DNA of 64,000 nucleotides from Laburnicola sp. R22_1 (Eukaryota > Ascomycota > Dothideomycetes > Pleosporales > Didymosphaeriaceae): the NCBI GenBank assembly GCA_014281115.1, contig JACONQ010000004.1, positions 2,108,001 through 2,172,000 of the forward strand, written 5' to 3'. The notes beneath the pieces are model-generated. The model worked only from the letters and a program-made list of their open reading frames with translations, was not told where the DNA came from and searched no databases. Below, piece by piece: positions 11,628-24,389 of the stretch. Position 1 is the stretch's first letter; every line of letters begins with the position of its first letter. Made by a program: the position numbers and the translations under genes.

Positions 11628-12472
11628 ATGCAGTTGTCACTCGTCTCGGTCGGTCTCTGGGTGCTTGCCACGACGGCTTTGCCTACCAGTCAAAACCAAT
11701 GGAAAGCCGCTGGGCCGAATGATAGTCAGTTTTACTTCCTCATTCCAGCATAAATAGCATAACGAGCCAAATCACTGACTATGTCCCTGCAACAGGCCGT
11801 TCGCCTTGCCCTATGCTCAACATTCTGGCGAACCACAATTACATCCCCCGAGACGGCAAGTCGATCGACCTCAAGACGCTGCAAGACGGCTTCGTCCAGT
11901 CCATCAATGCAGCGCCCGACCTCATTGCAGCCCTGTTCGCCGTCGGCGTCACGACGTCTACTACGGGCAATAGCTCGACGTTCAACCTCCACGATGTGAC
12001 CCAGCACGGCGTCATCGAGCACGACGGCAGCCTGAGCCGCATCGACACGGCGCTGGGCGATGCGCAGCCTTTCAGAGCCGACATCTGGGCGCAGACGACG
12101 TCGCATTTTCCCGACGGGATTGTGACCATGGAGCAGGCTGCCCGAGCGCGCCTGGCTCGCATTGAGACATCCAAGGCGACGAACCCGTCTTTCAGCTTCA
12201 GTAATCAGGATGTCGCCGTTTCGCTTGGGGAGACAGCGCTGTACCTGACGGTTCTGGGTGATGGGGTCGCTGGTACTGCGCGTCGGGATTTCATCGACAC
12301 TTTCTTCCGTAAGTTGGTTTCTGGGCGCTGTTTTTGCGAGGCGGCTGGCTAATGTAGATGCATAGGTCAAGAGAGGCTTCCATTTGAGGCGGGGTGGGGG
12401 AGGCCGACGCAGGAGATTACTGCGGCGGATGTTGGGGCTCTGCGGACGAAACTTGCGGCTGTCAAGGCATGA
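11628..12472 (+). CDS. Secreted heme-thiolate peroxidase (chloroperoxidase/peroxidase family 2)
   Basis: Three exons: 11628..11724, 11796..12308 and 12366..12472, giving 238 residues. A short signal peptide (MQLSLVSVGLWVLATTALP) leads to the proximal motif RSPCPMLNILANHNYIPRDG. The Pro-Cys-Pro cysteine is the expected axial heme ligand, and the NH-YIPRDG element follows as in the family. Such enzymes (chloroperoxidase and unspecific peroxygenase relatives) use hydrogen peroxide to halogenate or hydroxylate organic substrates outside the cell. The first intron has a slightly weak donor (GTCAGT), but it is required to join the signal peptide to the PCP motif in frame. The substrate cannot be inferred. 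Confidence 0.87.
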
Positions 12473-12944
12473 GGGAAGGACTTGGATGGGATGTTTGTAG
12501 GGTCCGGGTGGGTCGAGGTAGTCGTGGTAGTGTAGAGCGACATGAATAGATACGCTTCGGTCGCCTAATGCAAACTTTGGAGTCGAGTTCCTCGAAATTT
12601 GGTTCAACTGTGAGTGTTTCGTGGTCAACTAGACGAGTGGAGACTCCAAGATTCGAAGGCGCAGTTGCAGTAGGTAACGGGCAAGAGACAGGTGTACTAG
12701 ATATGGTTAAGGAGGGAGACGTCGGCGTTGGAGGGGTGGAGGTGGAGAAGGGGCGGAGCGGGGCGCGGCCGGCACGTGTCCACGAAATTAGTCGAACAGC
12801 GTCGCGTCAAGCGGAAGCCGGCCCGTGCCCTCTGTTTACCAACACAGTCGCACAAGCAAGGGCTGAAAATCGGAAAGGCTGCAGGCAGCAACCAGCAACC
12901 AGCAAACGCTCCACGCCCCGTCTACCCGCACCCCAGCCGCAAAT
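12473..12944. promoter_or_regulatory. smc4 upstream region
   Basis: 472 bp between the peroxidase stop and the smc4 ATG. It is C/A-rich just before the start (12840-12944), resembling a 5' UTR/core promoter. No TATA box is evident. Confidence 0.4.
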
Positions 12945-13059
12945 ATGTCGTCCGCGTCGCCTCGGAAATCCACGCGCGCCGCCGCCACGCGCCGGAAAGC
13001 GCCCGTCATCGACGACGACGACTCGGAAGGCGACGAGAACCAGGCGCCGCAGAGCCCGC

Positions 13060-13092
<33 letters not shown>

Positions 13093-13403
13093 AGGACTTC
13101 ACGCCCGCGCCCGCGCCGCCCAAGCGGACCAGGGGACGGCCGAAGAAGGCCGCCGCCGACGCAGCCACGCCCAAGGCGACGACAGCGGGAAGCCGGCGGC
13201 GAGCGCGCGCAACAGAGTCGCTCGAGCCCACGCAAGTCTTCACGCCGCCTGGGACCACGGCCAAAGCTGCGCCTCCGTCACCGACCAAGCAATCGCCCAA
13301 GAAGCGCACCATAGTGAGTAGAACCCGCAAGGCGCGCGTCTCGTTAGCCGCTGGCCCGGTAGACGAACAACCACAGCTTCTTACCCCGCAGCCATCACAG
13401 TCG

Positions 13404-13452
<49 letters not shown>

Positions 13453-16400
13453 CAAAGCCAGAGCCAGAGCCAGAGCGAGAGCGGGCGCTACAGCCGGAGC
13501 CATCGAGCTCTCCTAGCACCACCCTCGCGGATATCACCGAGTCCGCCGTGAACGAGCAAACGCCCGGGCCAGAGCCACGGGCACGACCAGAGGTAGAGGC
13601 CCGAGTAGAGCCACAGCCAGAGCCGGAACCTGAAGTGGAACCCGAAGCAGAGCTCGAGCCAGAAGTACAGCCGGAGCCTGAGACCCGGCCTGAGCCGACC
13701 ATGGTCGAGAAAGTGAATACCCAGCACACGGCGCTGGAGAGGCCAATGGACATCATTGTCCGCAAACGCGCAGCCGGCATACCCATGACCCACGAGTCGG
13801 AGAAGCCGAAACAGCGCACCGTCATCAACTGGCTGGTCTTGACCAACTTCAAGAGTTATGCGGGGCGCCAGGAAGTGGGTCCTTTCCATGCCTCCTTCTC
13901 TTCCGTTGTGGGCCCCAACGGCTCAGGCAAATCGAACGTCATTGATTCGCTACTGTTCGTCTTCGGTTTCCGCGCGAGCAAGATGCGACAGGGCAAGATC
14001 TCGGCTCTCATTCACAACTCTGCCGCATTTCCCGACTTGGACTACTGCGAGGTTGAGGTGCATTTCGAAGAAGTCAAAGACCTTCCTGAAGGAGGCTGCG
14101 AGAGGGTTCCGGATTCAAAGCTGGTCATCTCGCGACGAGCGTTCAAGAACAATTCGAGCAAATACTACATCAACAACAAGGAATCCACCTTCACCATAGT
14201 AACCAACCTCTTGAAAGGGCGGGGCGTTGATCTAGACCACAAGCGTTTTCTCATTCTGCAGGGCGAGGTCGAATCGATTGCCCAGATGAAACCCAAAGCT
14301 GTCGGTGAACACGACGATGGCCTGCTTGAATACCTCGAGGACATTATTGGCACGTCTCAATACAAGACATCGATCGAACAAGCGGCCACTGAGACCGAGC
14401 AACTCAACGAAGAATGCATGGAGAAACACAATCGAGTCCAGCATGTTGAGAGAGAGAAGAACGGTCTCGAGGACAAGAAGAACAAGGCTCTCGCCTACAT
14501 ACAGGACGAAAACGAGCTAGCCACCAAACAATCGACACTCTACCAGCTCTACATCTCCGAATTTGATGATCACATTCACGTTACCAGCGAATCTGTAGCG
14601 CAGATGCAAGCGCAGCTGGATGAGGAGCTTCAGAAGCATCAAGGCAACGAAGAGGGTATCAAGCAGCTTGAGAAGCAGTACAAAAAGAGTGCCAAAGAGT
14701 GCGAGCAGCTGGAAAAGCAGGCTCAGGAACTTCAGAAGGAGGTCGCCAAGATCGACAAGGAGACCGTCAAGTTTGAGGAGAAGAAGAAGTTCCTGGCTGG
14801 AAAACAGAAGAAGCTCGAGAAAACCAAAGAGACTAGCAAGCACGGCATCTCTGAATCGACGACGCTCGCAAAACAATACACCTCTGACCTTGAGGGCTAC
14901 GCTGAGGAGTTGGCAGAACTCGAAAAGAGTATGAGGAGGGAAGAGAAGGAATTGGAAGCTGTCCGCGCAAGTTTGGCCGGGAAGACGCAGGGTCTTTCGG
15001 ACGAGATTGCTGCGAAACAGAAATCTCTCGAGCCATGGAGTGCCAAGATCAACGAAAAACAATCTGCGATTGCTGTCACACAGAGCGAGCTTGACATCAT
15101 CCGCGAGAAGGAGAATGCAGGCGCAAAGGGTATCGCTGAGCTTGAAGTCAAGATTGCCGGCTTCGAAGAGTCTAAAGAGAACAAGGCGGCAGAGTTGGAA
15201 GAATGCAAGGCAGAGAAGAAAAGAGCAGAGAAAGAGGCCCAGAAGGTGCAGACGAAACTCGATCAACTAGCACAGCAAGAGCCCGTCATCAGATCGAAAC
15301 TATCTGGCGCCAGGCAGAACGCCAACGAAGCACGCGCGAGTCTCTCGGCTACTCAGACTCAAAGCAACGTCCTCGACAAGTTGATGAAGCTGAAGGACCA
15401 AGGTCGTATCAATGGTTTCCATGGACGGCTCGGCAATCTAGGCGCCATTGACCAGAAATACGACATTGCAATCTCTACGGCTTGCGGCCAGCTGGACGAT
15501 TTCGTCGTCGACACAGCCGAGGTTGGCGAGCAGTGCATCGACTACCTGCGCAAGAATAACCTTGGTCGAGGCACCTTTAGGCCCCTCAACCGTCAACGAC
15601 AACGAGACCTCTCGCAGATTGACACTCCGGAAAATGTGCCACGATTGTTCGATCTTGTTAAGCCGAAAGATGACAGATATCGGCTTGTCTTCTACAACGT
15701 CCTGCAGGATACCTTGGTCGCCAAGGATCTCGAGCAGGCCAACCGCGTTGCATATCCTCAGAGTCCCAACGCTAAGAGGTGGCGTGTGGTTACACTCACT
15801 GGCGAGTTGATAGAGGTTTCGGGTACTATGAGCGGCGGTGGAACACGCGTGACAAAAGGGAAGATGTCTTCCAAGCTTGCTGCGGACGTGACAAAAGACC
15901 AAGTAGCAAAGCTGGAGGAAGATCGCGATGCCCTCGAGCAGAACTTGGCAAACCTTCAGCAAGAGCAACGTGAACTCGAGACGACGCTCCGCGATCTTAA
16001 CGTTCAGATACCTCAACTGGAGACCAAAGCTCAGAAGATTGCATTGGAATTGGAGAGCTTCGATCGCAACATCGCCGACTCCAAGCGTCGGATCAAGGAG
16101 CTTGGCGCTGAACAAGCGTCAGCAAAGTCGGACAAAGCTCGTATCTCCGCATTAGAAAAGAGTATAGCTTCTGCGGAAAAGGAGGTGTCGAAGCTGCACG
16201 CAGAGACCGCTGACGTTGAGGCTGAGATCAAAGCTTTACAAGACAAGATCATGGAGATTGGTGGTGTCAAATTGCGAAATCAAAACGCCAAAGTCGCCGA
16301 TCTGAAGGGCCAGATTGATTCCCTCACGGATATGACTTCGAATGCAGAGGTGTCAAAATCGAAAGAAGAGAAGCAGCTAGCCAAGCACGAAAAGGCGCAT

Positions 16401-17607
16401 GCCGACGCCATTAGGGATCTGGATAAGCTCGCGGTCGATGCTCAAAAAATAGAGGACGACATGGAAGCCCAGCAGCAGGATGCAGCAGGAATCAGGCAAC
16501 AAGCCGAGGAAGCCCAGGAAGCCTTGGAGACTAGAAAAGAGGAGTTGCAGGCTCTCAAGACGGAGCTCGACGAGAAAACGGCCGAACTAAATGAAACGCG
16601 CGCGATCGAAATCGAGATGCGCAACAAGCTCGAGGAGGGCCAGAAAACTCTCAACGAGTACAGGAAGAAGCAACAATACTTCCAGGACAAGCAGTCGAAG
16701 TTGTCCTACCAGAGCACCAGCGATTTGAGTGAGGAGCAAGAGGGCGAGAGTGAAGGTCTCCCTGTATACACCAAGGACGAGCTCCAAGACATGGACAAGG
16801 GCGTCCTCAAGGAGGAGATTGCAGAGCTCGAAAAGAAAAACGAGAACGTCCAGGTCGACCTTAGCGTGCTTGCCGAATATCGCAAGCGCTCCGAAGAGCA
16901 TGCCGAGCGGAGTCTTGCACTCGCCGAAGCCGTCGCTTCCCGCGATGCTTCGAAGAAGAAGCTGGATGAGTTCCGTCGACTACGTCTGGAAGGCTTCATG
17001 GAGGGCTTCAGCATCATCACTGCACGGCTGAAGGAAATGTACCAGATGATCACGCGAGGTGGCAACGCCGAGCTTGAGCTCGTCGACTCGCTTGACCCTT
17101 TCTCCGAAGGCATCCTGTTCAGCGTGATGCCGCCGAGGAAGAGCTGGAAAAACATATCGAATCTTTCGGGTGGGGAGAAGACGCTGAGTTCGCTGGCGCT
17201 GGTGTTTGCGCTGCACCATTATAAGCCGACGCCACTGTATGTCATGGATGAAATCGATGCGGCGCTGGATTTTAAAAATGTGAGTCGCGTCTTGTCCATG
17301 CAATCCGCTCTGAGGCTGGGCTGCCTGGCGTGACGGAAAGGAAAGCTAATGTTGTGGATAGGTGTCTATTGTTGCCAAGTATATCCAGGAGCGCACGCAG
17401 AATGCGCAGTTTATTGTTATTTCGTTGCGGAATGATATGTTTGAGCTTGCTGCGAGGCTGGTGGGTGTATACAAGGTTAATCACATGGTATGTTTGCTTG
17501 CTTGCTTGTCTTGGGTTTCTGGGTAAGTTGTATTGGTGCTAATTATTGATGTGCAGACGAAGAGTGTTACGATTGAGAATAAGAACTATATTCTGGGGAG
17601 TGCGTAG
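12945..17607 (+). CDS. smc4: Condensin subunit Smc4
   Basis: Three exons: 12945..17279, 17362..17487 and 17557..17607, giving 1503 residues. Smc4 pairs with Smc2 to form the ATPase core of condensin, which compacts mitotic chromosomes. A low-complexity N-terminal extension (about 280 residues, with a Glu-Pro tract) precedes the ATPase head: [13 protein letters not shown], then Walker [10 protein letters not shown] (about residue 325). A coiled coil, a hinge (about residues 810-960, with [12 protein letters not shown]), the return coil, signature [14 protein letters not shown] and Walker [13 protein letters not shown] follow. Two small 3' exons complete the head ([21 protein letters not shown]). 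The N-terminal extension makes it longer than the roughly 1300-1400 residues usual for the family. Confidence 0.96.
13394..13490 (+). repeat. CCAGAG hexamer repeat encoding a Pro-Glu tract in Smc4
   Basis: About a dozen near-perfect CCAGAG units encode alternating Pro and Glu. A more degenerate continuation of the same composition runs to about 13700. The repeat also creates a long spurious Ser/Gly open frame on the minus strand. Confidence 0.9.
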
Positions 17608-18346
17608 GGTTTAGGGGCGGCGGGTTGCGTTGGGTTTGGCTTTGGCTTTTGTGATGGGGTTGGTATTAGGAGGCGTTTTTGGTTTGGGTTGTGGGGCGTG
17701 GTGTTTGGGCGATTGAGCATTGGTGTTGCATTCGGTTGGGTGTGTGGGTAGGGTTATTAGGGTTGAATTATGATGGTATGAGCTTGGGTTGGATTGGGCA
17801 TCTAGAGGTTTCATAAGACTTTTAATGGCAACACTGAGTTCTATAGATTGTTGTTATGCGTGTTTGTAGGGCTTTGTGGAGGGAATGAATGTGAATCTAG
17901 TGGGCATTTGCCTGCTGTTTAGCTGATAGGTTAGTCGCGGCTGGGCTTTGCTGGTTTGGTAACTGGAGAGCATCGGTTGTTTACTGTGAGGGAATTTGTG
18001 CCGCTTTTGGCGAGGAGGTACTGTTTACCAGCGGGGATCCACCATGACGCTGCGTGGCCCAGCTGGGCGAGGCCATTTCACCAGGTCACACAACCGCACA
18101 GGTCGCGCCTTCGGTGCTTTCACCAGCGTGGTAAGAACACCATGCGTTCACCGCGGGTACGGGCCAATGCGGCGTCCACGGGTCGGCTTGCCGCCGTGTT
18201 CAAGGAACGAGCTTTTTATAATGGTCCTCGCTGCGGCTGTTTTTCTTCATCAACCTTGGTGTACCATCGACTCCTCCAGTTACCCTACTGCACAACCAGA
18301 TCTTTCCGTCAGCCCACTGCACAAACAACGCGAGATTGTGCCATTT
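17608..18346. other. Intergenic: smc4 3' flank and upstream region of the cysteine-rich protein gene
   Basis: The first half is G/T-rich 3' flank. Near 18214-18222 there is a TATA-like stretch (TTTTTATAA) about 125 bp before the ATG at 18347. Longer open frames (17956..18600, 17996..18610) merely read through this upstream region and lack recognisable content before the signal peptide. Confidence 0.5.
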
Positions 18347-18870
18347 ATGAAGCTACTCATGATCTTATCGGGATTGCTCGCATTCGCGGCGTTCTTCGTC
18401 GCCATTCCTGCCGTTCCTGTCAGCGCTGCCGATGGAGTCTCCCACGTATCCGATACCCTCCCGCGCGTGGCCGATATTCCGCCCACCTCTACGCCTTCCA
18501 GCCTCTCGCCTCTCCCTTCCGACTCCTCAGCGGGCATCATAGACCCCGTGGTGAACATCTGCAAGCAATGCGCCGAGTATTTCCAAGATTGCATGCGTGA
18601 GTACATGTAACGTCCCGTCCAGTCCGTCCACACAGACAGACACACACTGTGCTTTGAAATAGAGCTGTAGCTAACAAGTACGATGGGGTTGCAGTGTTTT
18701 GCCGGTATCCCAGGTCGATGGAGTGCTACTACCACTGCATACACTCGCTGTGTCTTACGAGGGGGGCGGATGCTCCTCCTGAGTGTAGGTGGGGGGGGAG
18801 GTGTCAGCCGGCGTTTCATTGTCCTGAGAAGGAGATCGAGAGGCGCGATGTTCTGGGGGGAGGGATGTAG
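18347..18870 (+). CDS. Small secreted cysteine-rich protein, effector-like (hypothetical)
   Basis: Two exons, 18347..18596 and 18695..18870, with a 98-nt intron (GTGAGT...TTGCAG), encode 141 residues. The frame of exon 1 otherwise ends two codons past the donor. After splicing it continues without a stop to 18870, which supports the model. Residues 1-27 form a signal peptide (MKLLMILSGLLAFAAFF, cleavage likely after VSA). A Ser/Pro/Thr-rich spacer follows, then a 10-cysteine domain with spacing C-x2-C-x6-C-x3-C-x7-C-x3-C-x4-C-x10-C-x5-C-x5-C. There is no membrane segment after the signal. I do not recognise the family. Small size, secretion, even cysteine number and a position about 270 bp from a RIP-mutated transposon block are typical of candidate effectors or secreted antimicrobials; this is inference only. 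Confidence 0.68.
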
Positions 18871-19090
18871 ATGGTTTTTGGGAGGGGTGGGTGTGCGTCT
18901 GGATATCTGTGGATATGATGTATGATGGGTATGGGTGAGGATGGTGATTGTTGCAACCAGGGAACGGTTTGACGGTTTTCTTGAGAATGGAGTATGGGGA
19001 CGGGGACTGGGCGTGATCTGGTCTAGTCAGTACGTGTTAGGAGGAATGTTTTCATAGCGTGTGAGGAAGGGTGTTGAAATACGATGCAGC

Positions 19091-19119
19091 AACCAATTAT
19101 GCATGGTTACACGAACCCC
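19091..19119 (+). repeat. Intact copy of a 29-bp target-site repeat
   Basis: This 29-bp sequence starts AACCAATTATGCAT and ends ACACGAACCCC. It recurs once more, split by the transposon: its first nine bases at 19133..19141 and the rest at 29726..29747. The rejoined second copy matches at 28 of 29 positions. Confidence 0.85.
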
Positions 19120-19141
19120 CATGTAGCGAGAAAACCAATTA

Positions 19142-19161
19142 CCGTGCCGAGACAGTCAGTG
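19142..19161 (+). repeat. Left terminal inverted repeat
   Basis: The 20 bases are ccgtgccgagacagtcagtg, preceded by TA. Its reverse complement is at 29706..29725. The next seven bases (cgcgccc) also match the right end if a 17-bp insertion there is skipped. Confidence 0.9.
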
Positions 19162-20502
19162 CGCGCCCTAATAATGCAACCCCTTAACTTTAACGCAACG
19201 CAACTCTACTAATATAGATCTAATTAAGGCTGCAATTATAGCTATTAAATTGCTAAAACTAGAAAAAAAATTATATATATTAAAATTGTAGAAAAATTTA
19301 GTATTATACGCTTTATATTAACGCGTAGGCACTAATATATTATATAGACGCGCACACTTGCTAGTAAAAATTACTAAAACCTTAACTATTAATAAAAAAG
19401 GAGCTCTTATAGTATATATAGTGTTTTACTAAAAAAGGTTGTTAGATACGTAAGTATCTTTAATAAGATAAGATAAAAGTAATGGATTTAATAATAAATT
19501 AATTGTCGAGTAATGTCTGTCGAAAAAGCTTAGCTATCGTACGCAATATCTATCTAGCACTAAGACGCACTAGTAATAGTGCGAAGAAGTGTAATAGTAG
19601 TACGCTAGTCTCCTTTGTGTATTTCATAGTGATCTCACAGTAAAATTACTATAAGTTACACTAACTATCGTTATAAGAAGACCATATAATCGGACACACG
19701 TGACTACTAGATTTCATAGTAAAATTATAGTAATTTCTAGTGACCTAATATCTAACAAAGGTCTACCTTTTATATATTAAAAAAATAGAACTTTATATTA
19801 ATTATTACTAAAAAGAACGTTTCTATATAATAGGTTAATTGCTTTATTAGGTGCTACTATAACTTCTTAGTCTTAGAATAGATAACTAGACTTAATAGTA
19901 ATTACTATAAAGCTAATTTAGAGGCAAAATATAGGCTCTACTTTAAGCTTCTATATAAGAAAATTATAAAGTATAGTATAGAGCCTTAGCATATATATAA
20001 TATAAATAAGAAAGGCTTTCTTCTTAGTATTACTAGCTAATTAAAAGGATCTTTAATAGGCCTTTATATAAGAGTTACTAAGAAAGGTAATCTATATAGA
20101 ATAGTAGCTATAAGTAGATTTTACTTATTATATATATATACGCTAATAGATCTACTATTAATTTAGCGCTAATTTATAGATTTAATGCCGCAACTCTATA
20201 ATTAAGCTAGATTAAAGAAATTAATATTAACTCTTATAGAGTCTTTATTACTTTATTAACCTCTAGCTAGTTAAGTAATAAGATAGGCCTTTAATAACTA
20301 AAATAGGTATTTAATTACTATATAAAGAAGAAAGCTTAATAAGTATATTAACTTCTAATTCTTAATAGCTATAGATTTTATATTACTATAGATTTTATTA
20401 ACGACTATAATTAAAATAAGATTCTTCTAGCTATACTTTCCTTTTATTTAATATATATATTACAGCCTCTTAATATATATATATATATATATATTTAAGT
20501 CT

Positions 20503-20507
20503 CTTAG
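20503..20507 (+). repeat. Left 5-bp target-site duplication (CTTAG) of the LTR element
   Basis: CTTAG immediately precedes the 5' LTR and is repeated immediately after the 3' LTR at 28525..28529. Confidence 0.85.
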
Positions 20508-20720
20508 TGCGATGGATTAATGCCTAGAGGTGCCGCGGCCCTAAGACAGACCGGAGATAACGCCTTATCTCCGGCGCTAGCCCTAACTAGGCCTAGCACC
20601 TAGCGCCTACCGTGCGCCCACTATATAGTAGGTGTGAGTGATTACTAGGATCCCTACGTAGTATCTTACCTATAGAGTTTAATTAACTATTATCTTAACT
20701 CTAACTATTAATTCTTTATA
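20508..20720 (+). repeat. 5' LTR
   Basis: 213 bp, starting TG. It ends TATA where the 3' copy ends TACA, so the standard TG...CA ends were lost by one transition. By-eye comparison with the 3' LTR finds about 28 transitions and 1 transversion. Confidence 0.9.
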
Positions 20721-22399
20721 CTATACTGCGTCTCCTTACACTCTACACAATATTTTATTAGGCCTAGTAATCTAAAGAAGTTAGTAGTTAATAGATAGCC
20801 TATATGTAAACTTGCGCATTTATAACTATTATGTGTTAGGATACTAGGGTGCCATTTAGTAAATAGAAATAAGATCTGTGTAAGAAGCCTAGTAGGTAGA
20901 TAAAATATCTAGGCCTAATAATAGTAACGTGTTACAACTAATTAGGAAATAATAACGCCACACTAGTTAGAAAATTAGCCTTAGGTACTAGTATATATAA
21001 CTAATAAAATCCTTAATTAATATAGAGATAGTAAATAAGCAAAAGCAAGTGCGCTATTTGCGCTATAGCCTACTATAGCAACCTTAACCTTTGTAATAGT
21101 CATAATTCCAGACTGTGGCTAGCGATAATAGGACTTAGAGCTAGCCTATTACTAGTATTCCTGGCTAGCGATGCGTAAGACAATTAAGTTAGTTCTATAA
21201 TGCTATTTATACAACCTTAGAGACTAGTAGCGGCCTTATTAATATAACGCCCACAATATTAGAACACATAGACCTGGATATTACTAATACCTAATTAGAA
21301 ATTATATACCTAGAGACTAATTACCTATAATTCTATATTACCTTTTCTAAGAATAATAATAATAGGAAGGTATAAATAGAGTTGCGAAAACATAATAATT
21401 CTAATAGCAACCTAGTCTATATATTTTAGTTAGGCACTAACCGCCCTAAAGATAATAAAGTACTTTCTGTCGAATATAAAACCGCTATTAATAATATAGT
21501 TAATAGTAGTAATAAGTTATTAAAATAAGTAATAGAGCAACTCTATAATTAGGTAATTAATATACTAGCTCTTCTTATTACCCTCTATAGCACCACTTAT
21601 AGTGCGTCTAATAACCTTAAGAATTATACTTTGTAGGAGCTATTGTAAGAGGCAATAGCCATCCGTAGTATAATAGAAATAGTTAAGTAGTTAGCCTTTG
21701 CTTAGCGCGACCTAAAGAAGTATAAATAGCTATATAAGAGTTAAAATGCTTCTAAGAATAATACTAATTAACTTTAAGAAGAAATTGCGGCTATCTATAA
21801 TAATTTTACTGCAGCGCGCCATATTAATAGTAGACTATAGGTTTAGATAAGTAAACACTTTAATTTTAATTAATAATTATAATTATTAGATTAAGAAACT
21901 TAAGCTAGAGCTAGAAAAGGCAAAGATCGACATTAAGAAGTATAACAATAAAGCTAGCAATTACTATTAGGCATAGAAGGCGGAGCAGTAATAGACGCAC
22001 AAATACTAGTTTAACTATAATAAAGCTATCCGCAAATTAGATAAACTCTAATATACCTATAACTAGCTTAAGTAAGATAAGTAAAATAAAGTTATAGATT
22101 TAGTATATAAGGTCTAATGCTACAAACCTAACTTTTGCGGATATACTATCCTAGGTTAAAACATAGATAGTTAGGGAGACTCTTACTTATCCTAATATAT
22201 ATTACCTATATAAGCCTACCTAGAGCTTTTCCTATATTGCAATTATAGCATATTCTTTATCTAGCCTATAACTAAGCAATCTAGCTATAATTAATCTAGA
22301 TACTATTGCAAGACTTTCTATAAACCTTATATTCCTTAAGTAGTGTTGACTATAGTCGCTTCCACAATAGCCTCTAGCGGTAAGCATACTCCTAAGATA

Positions 22400-23110
22400 C
22401 TAGACTTAGAGAAGTTTACTAGTAAGAAAGATAAGAACTTTAAGTAATAGCGTATACTAGCTATTAAGAAATGCACTATTGCTTTTAAAGATAAAAACTA
22501 GCGCATTACCTACCTTATAAACTATATTAAAGATAACGCCTAGGTATTAGTTAAGAATATACAACTCTAGTATTACATAGAGTACGTTAAAGCTTTAGAT
22601 AAATTTTATAGTAATACTATAATAGATAAGATTACTTAGGCTTTAAATAACCTTACTAACCTATTATAACCTCTTAAACAAAAGTTAGGCGAATCTTTTA
22701 CAGCATGGCGCATTTAATTTATAGTAGTCTGTAACCTTATTTCTATGCCTAACGCTATAATAATTAACTACGCGCAGAAGCTTATAAACTAATTAATTGC
22801 CAACGCCGCCAATATTTAAAAGTAGGAAGGAGACAGCCTTACTTAATACCTTTATAACGCTAGTAATATTAACAAATAATATTAGTATATAGCCATCCCA
22901 AAAGCTACTTAGACTCTAAATACTAATACAGCTTTATCCCAGATAGTAAAGATAGTTAAATCTTGCCCTGCAGCTACCTTTTTAAAGCAAAATATTAATA
23001 AGGTCGCGTTTAGACAAACTAATAAGGAGCACCGCATATTAGCACACTTAAGGCTATGTTTTAAATATAGAAAGGCTAATTATTAGCAGTATAACCCTAA
23101 CGCCCTATAC
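22400..23110 (+). pseudogene. gag-like relic
   Basis: Stop-riddled + strand reading resembles a retrotransposon gag (LKQKLGESFTAW near 22670) and, near 23045, a decayed zinc knuckle (LCFKYRKANY where the family has CFKCGKxGH). The boundaries are approximate. Confidence 0.5.
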
Positions 23111-24389
23111 TAAAATAAACTAGCTATACCTTCTAGCGAAATTCCTATATTAATCGCCGCTCTATAAGCCATACACGCTAATAGCTCTAACACTAAGGAA
23201 GAGACTAATAAGAATAAGATTAAAGTTAACAAGAATGGCTTTATTATTAATTTAGAAAACTAGACGCTCCTACGAAAAACTATATATAGAAGCTAGACTA
23301 GTATAGTGCTAAATAAATATTAGATTAGCTTTAATTTAGTCACAACTAATTCGAAGCCGCAGCTACCCTCTTAGTCCCGCTCTCTTAGGCTTATCCTAGT
23401 AGATACTAAGTATCCGCCACATTCTTAATTAATAGGCCCCTTAATATAACTATTTAACTAATGTTTCTAGGTTAAGTATAAACATCATAAGAATAGTAGA
23501 AGATTTTAATATTAATTAACACTAGAGTAAGCATATACTTTATAAACTAATGCTAGGTAAAGCAGTATTACTATAAGATAATAAAAATAGTAAAACCTAT
23601 TCGCCTAGCGCTTGCTAATAGCGGTAAGGTAGACAAGCTAACAGAAGCTATTAACGTGGTTATAAGATATGGCAGTTATATATCCACTACGCTATACTAT
23701 ATTACTAATATTAGAAACTATAACATGATTCTTAGTATAAACTAGACTAATTACTATAAACCCTTAATTTAATTTAGTAATACCTAGTCTATAGAGTTTA
23801 AATTAGATTAATATAGGACTAACTACTTATATTATAAATAACCTAAGACTGTATATAATAGTAGACCCTTAAAGAATAAATTACGTAAGATATTTCTTAT
23901 TAGTAATATATATATAATTAGCGTGCACATCGCAGTGCGCTTGGCCGCAAAGAATTCTAAGAATACTATTTGGGTAGAACCACACTACTAGAATCTGCTT
24001 AACTACCTGCCTAATAATAACACCTCGCTTAAAGCTCTTAAAGAAGCTTTTTCTAGCCTAGTAGCAGTTACTACAAAGGAGGATTTTAATAAATATATAG
24101 ACAAGCTAAACTAAGCACCCTAGTCTAATAAGGAGCTTAAGAAGATAGTGCTAGTCTTTGTATATAATAAAGTAAAGCAGGTTTTTAGTGTAATAAAGGC
24201 CAACACCCTACTACCTTAGCGTAAGAGTATTAACCACGCTATTAATATAGACCCTACTATGCCTATTCTATAGCTAAAGATTTATAGGCTTATACACACA
24301 AAGACTAATGCAGTTAAGAAATATATTAATAAAATACTAGGTAAGAGTTTTATCCGCCCTAGCACATTACTATAGACAGCTCTAGTACT

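Noticed and set aside
12836..13852. 338-codon minus-strand Ser/Gly-rich open frame
   Set aside because: It is produced by the CCAGAG repeat and acidic codons of smc4 read in antisense.
17956..18610. Two overlapping 200-codon + strand frames before the cysteine-rich protein
   Set aside because: The N-terminal parts are Arg/His-rich noise. Only the part from 18347 has a signal peptide, and it needs the intron at 18597.
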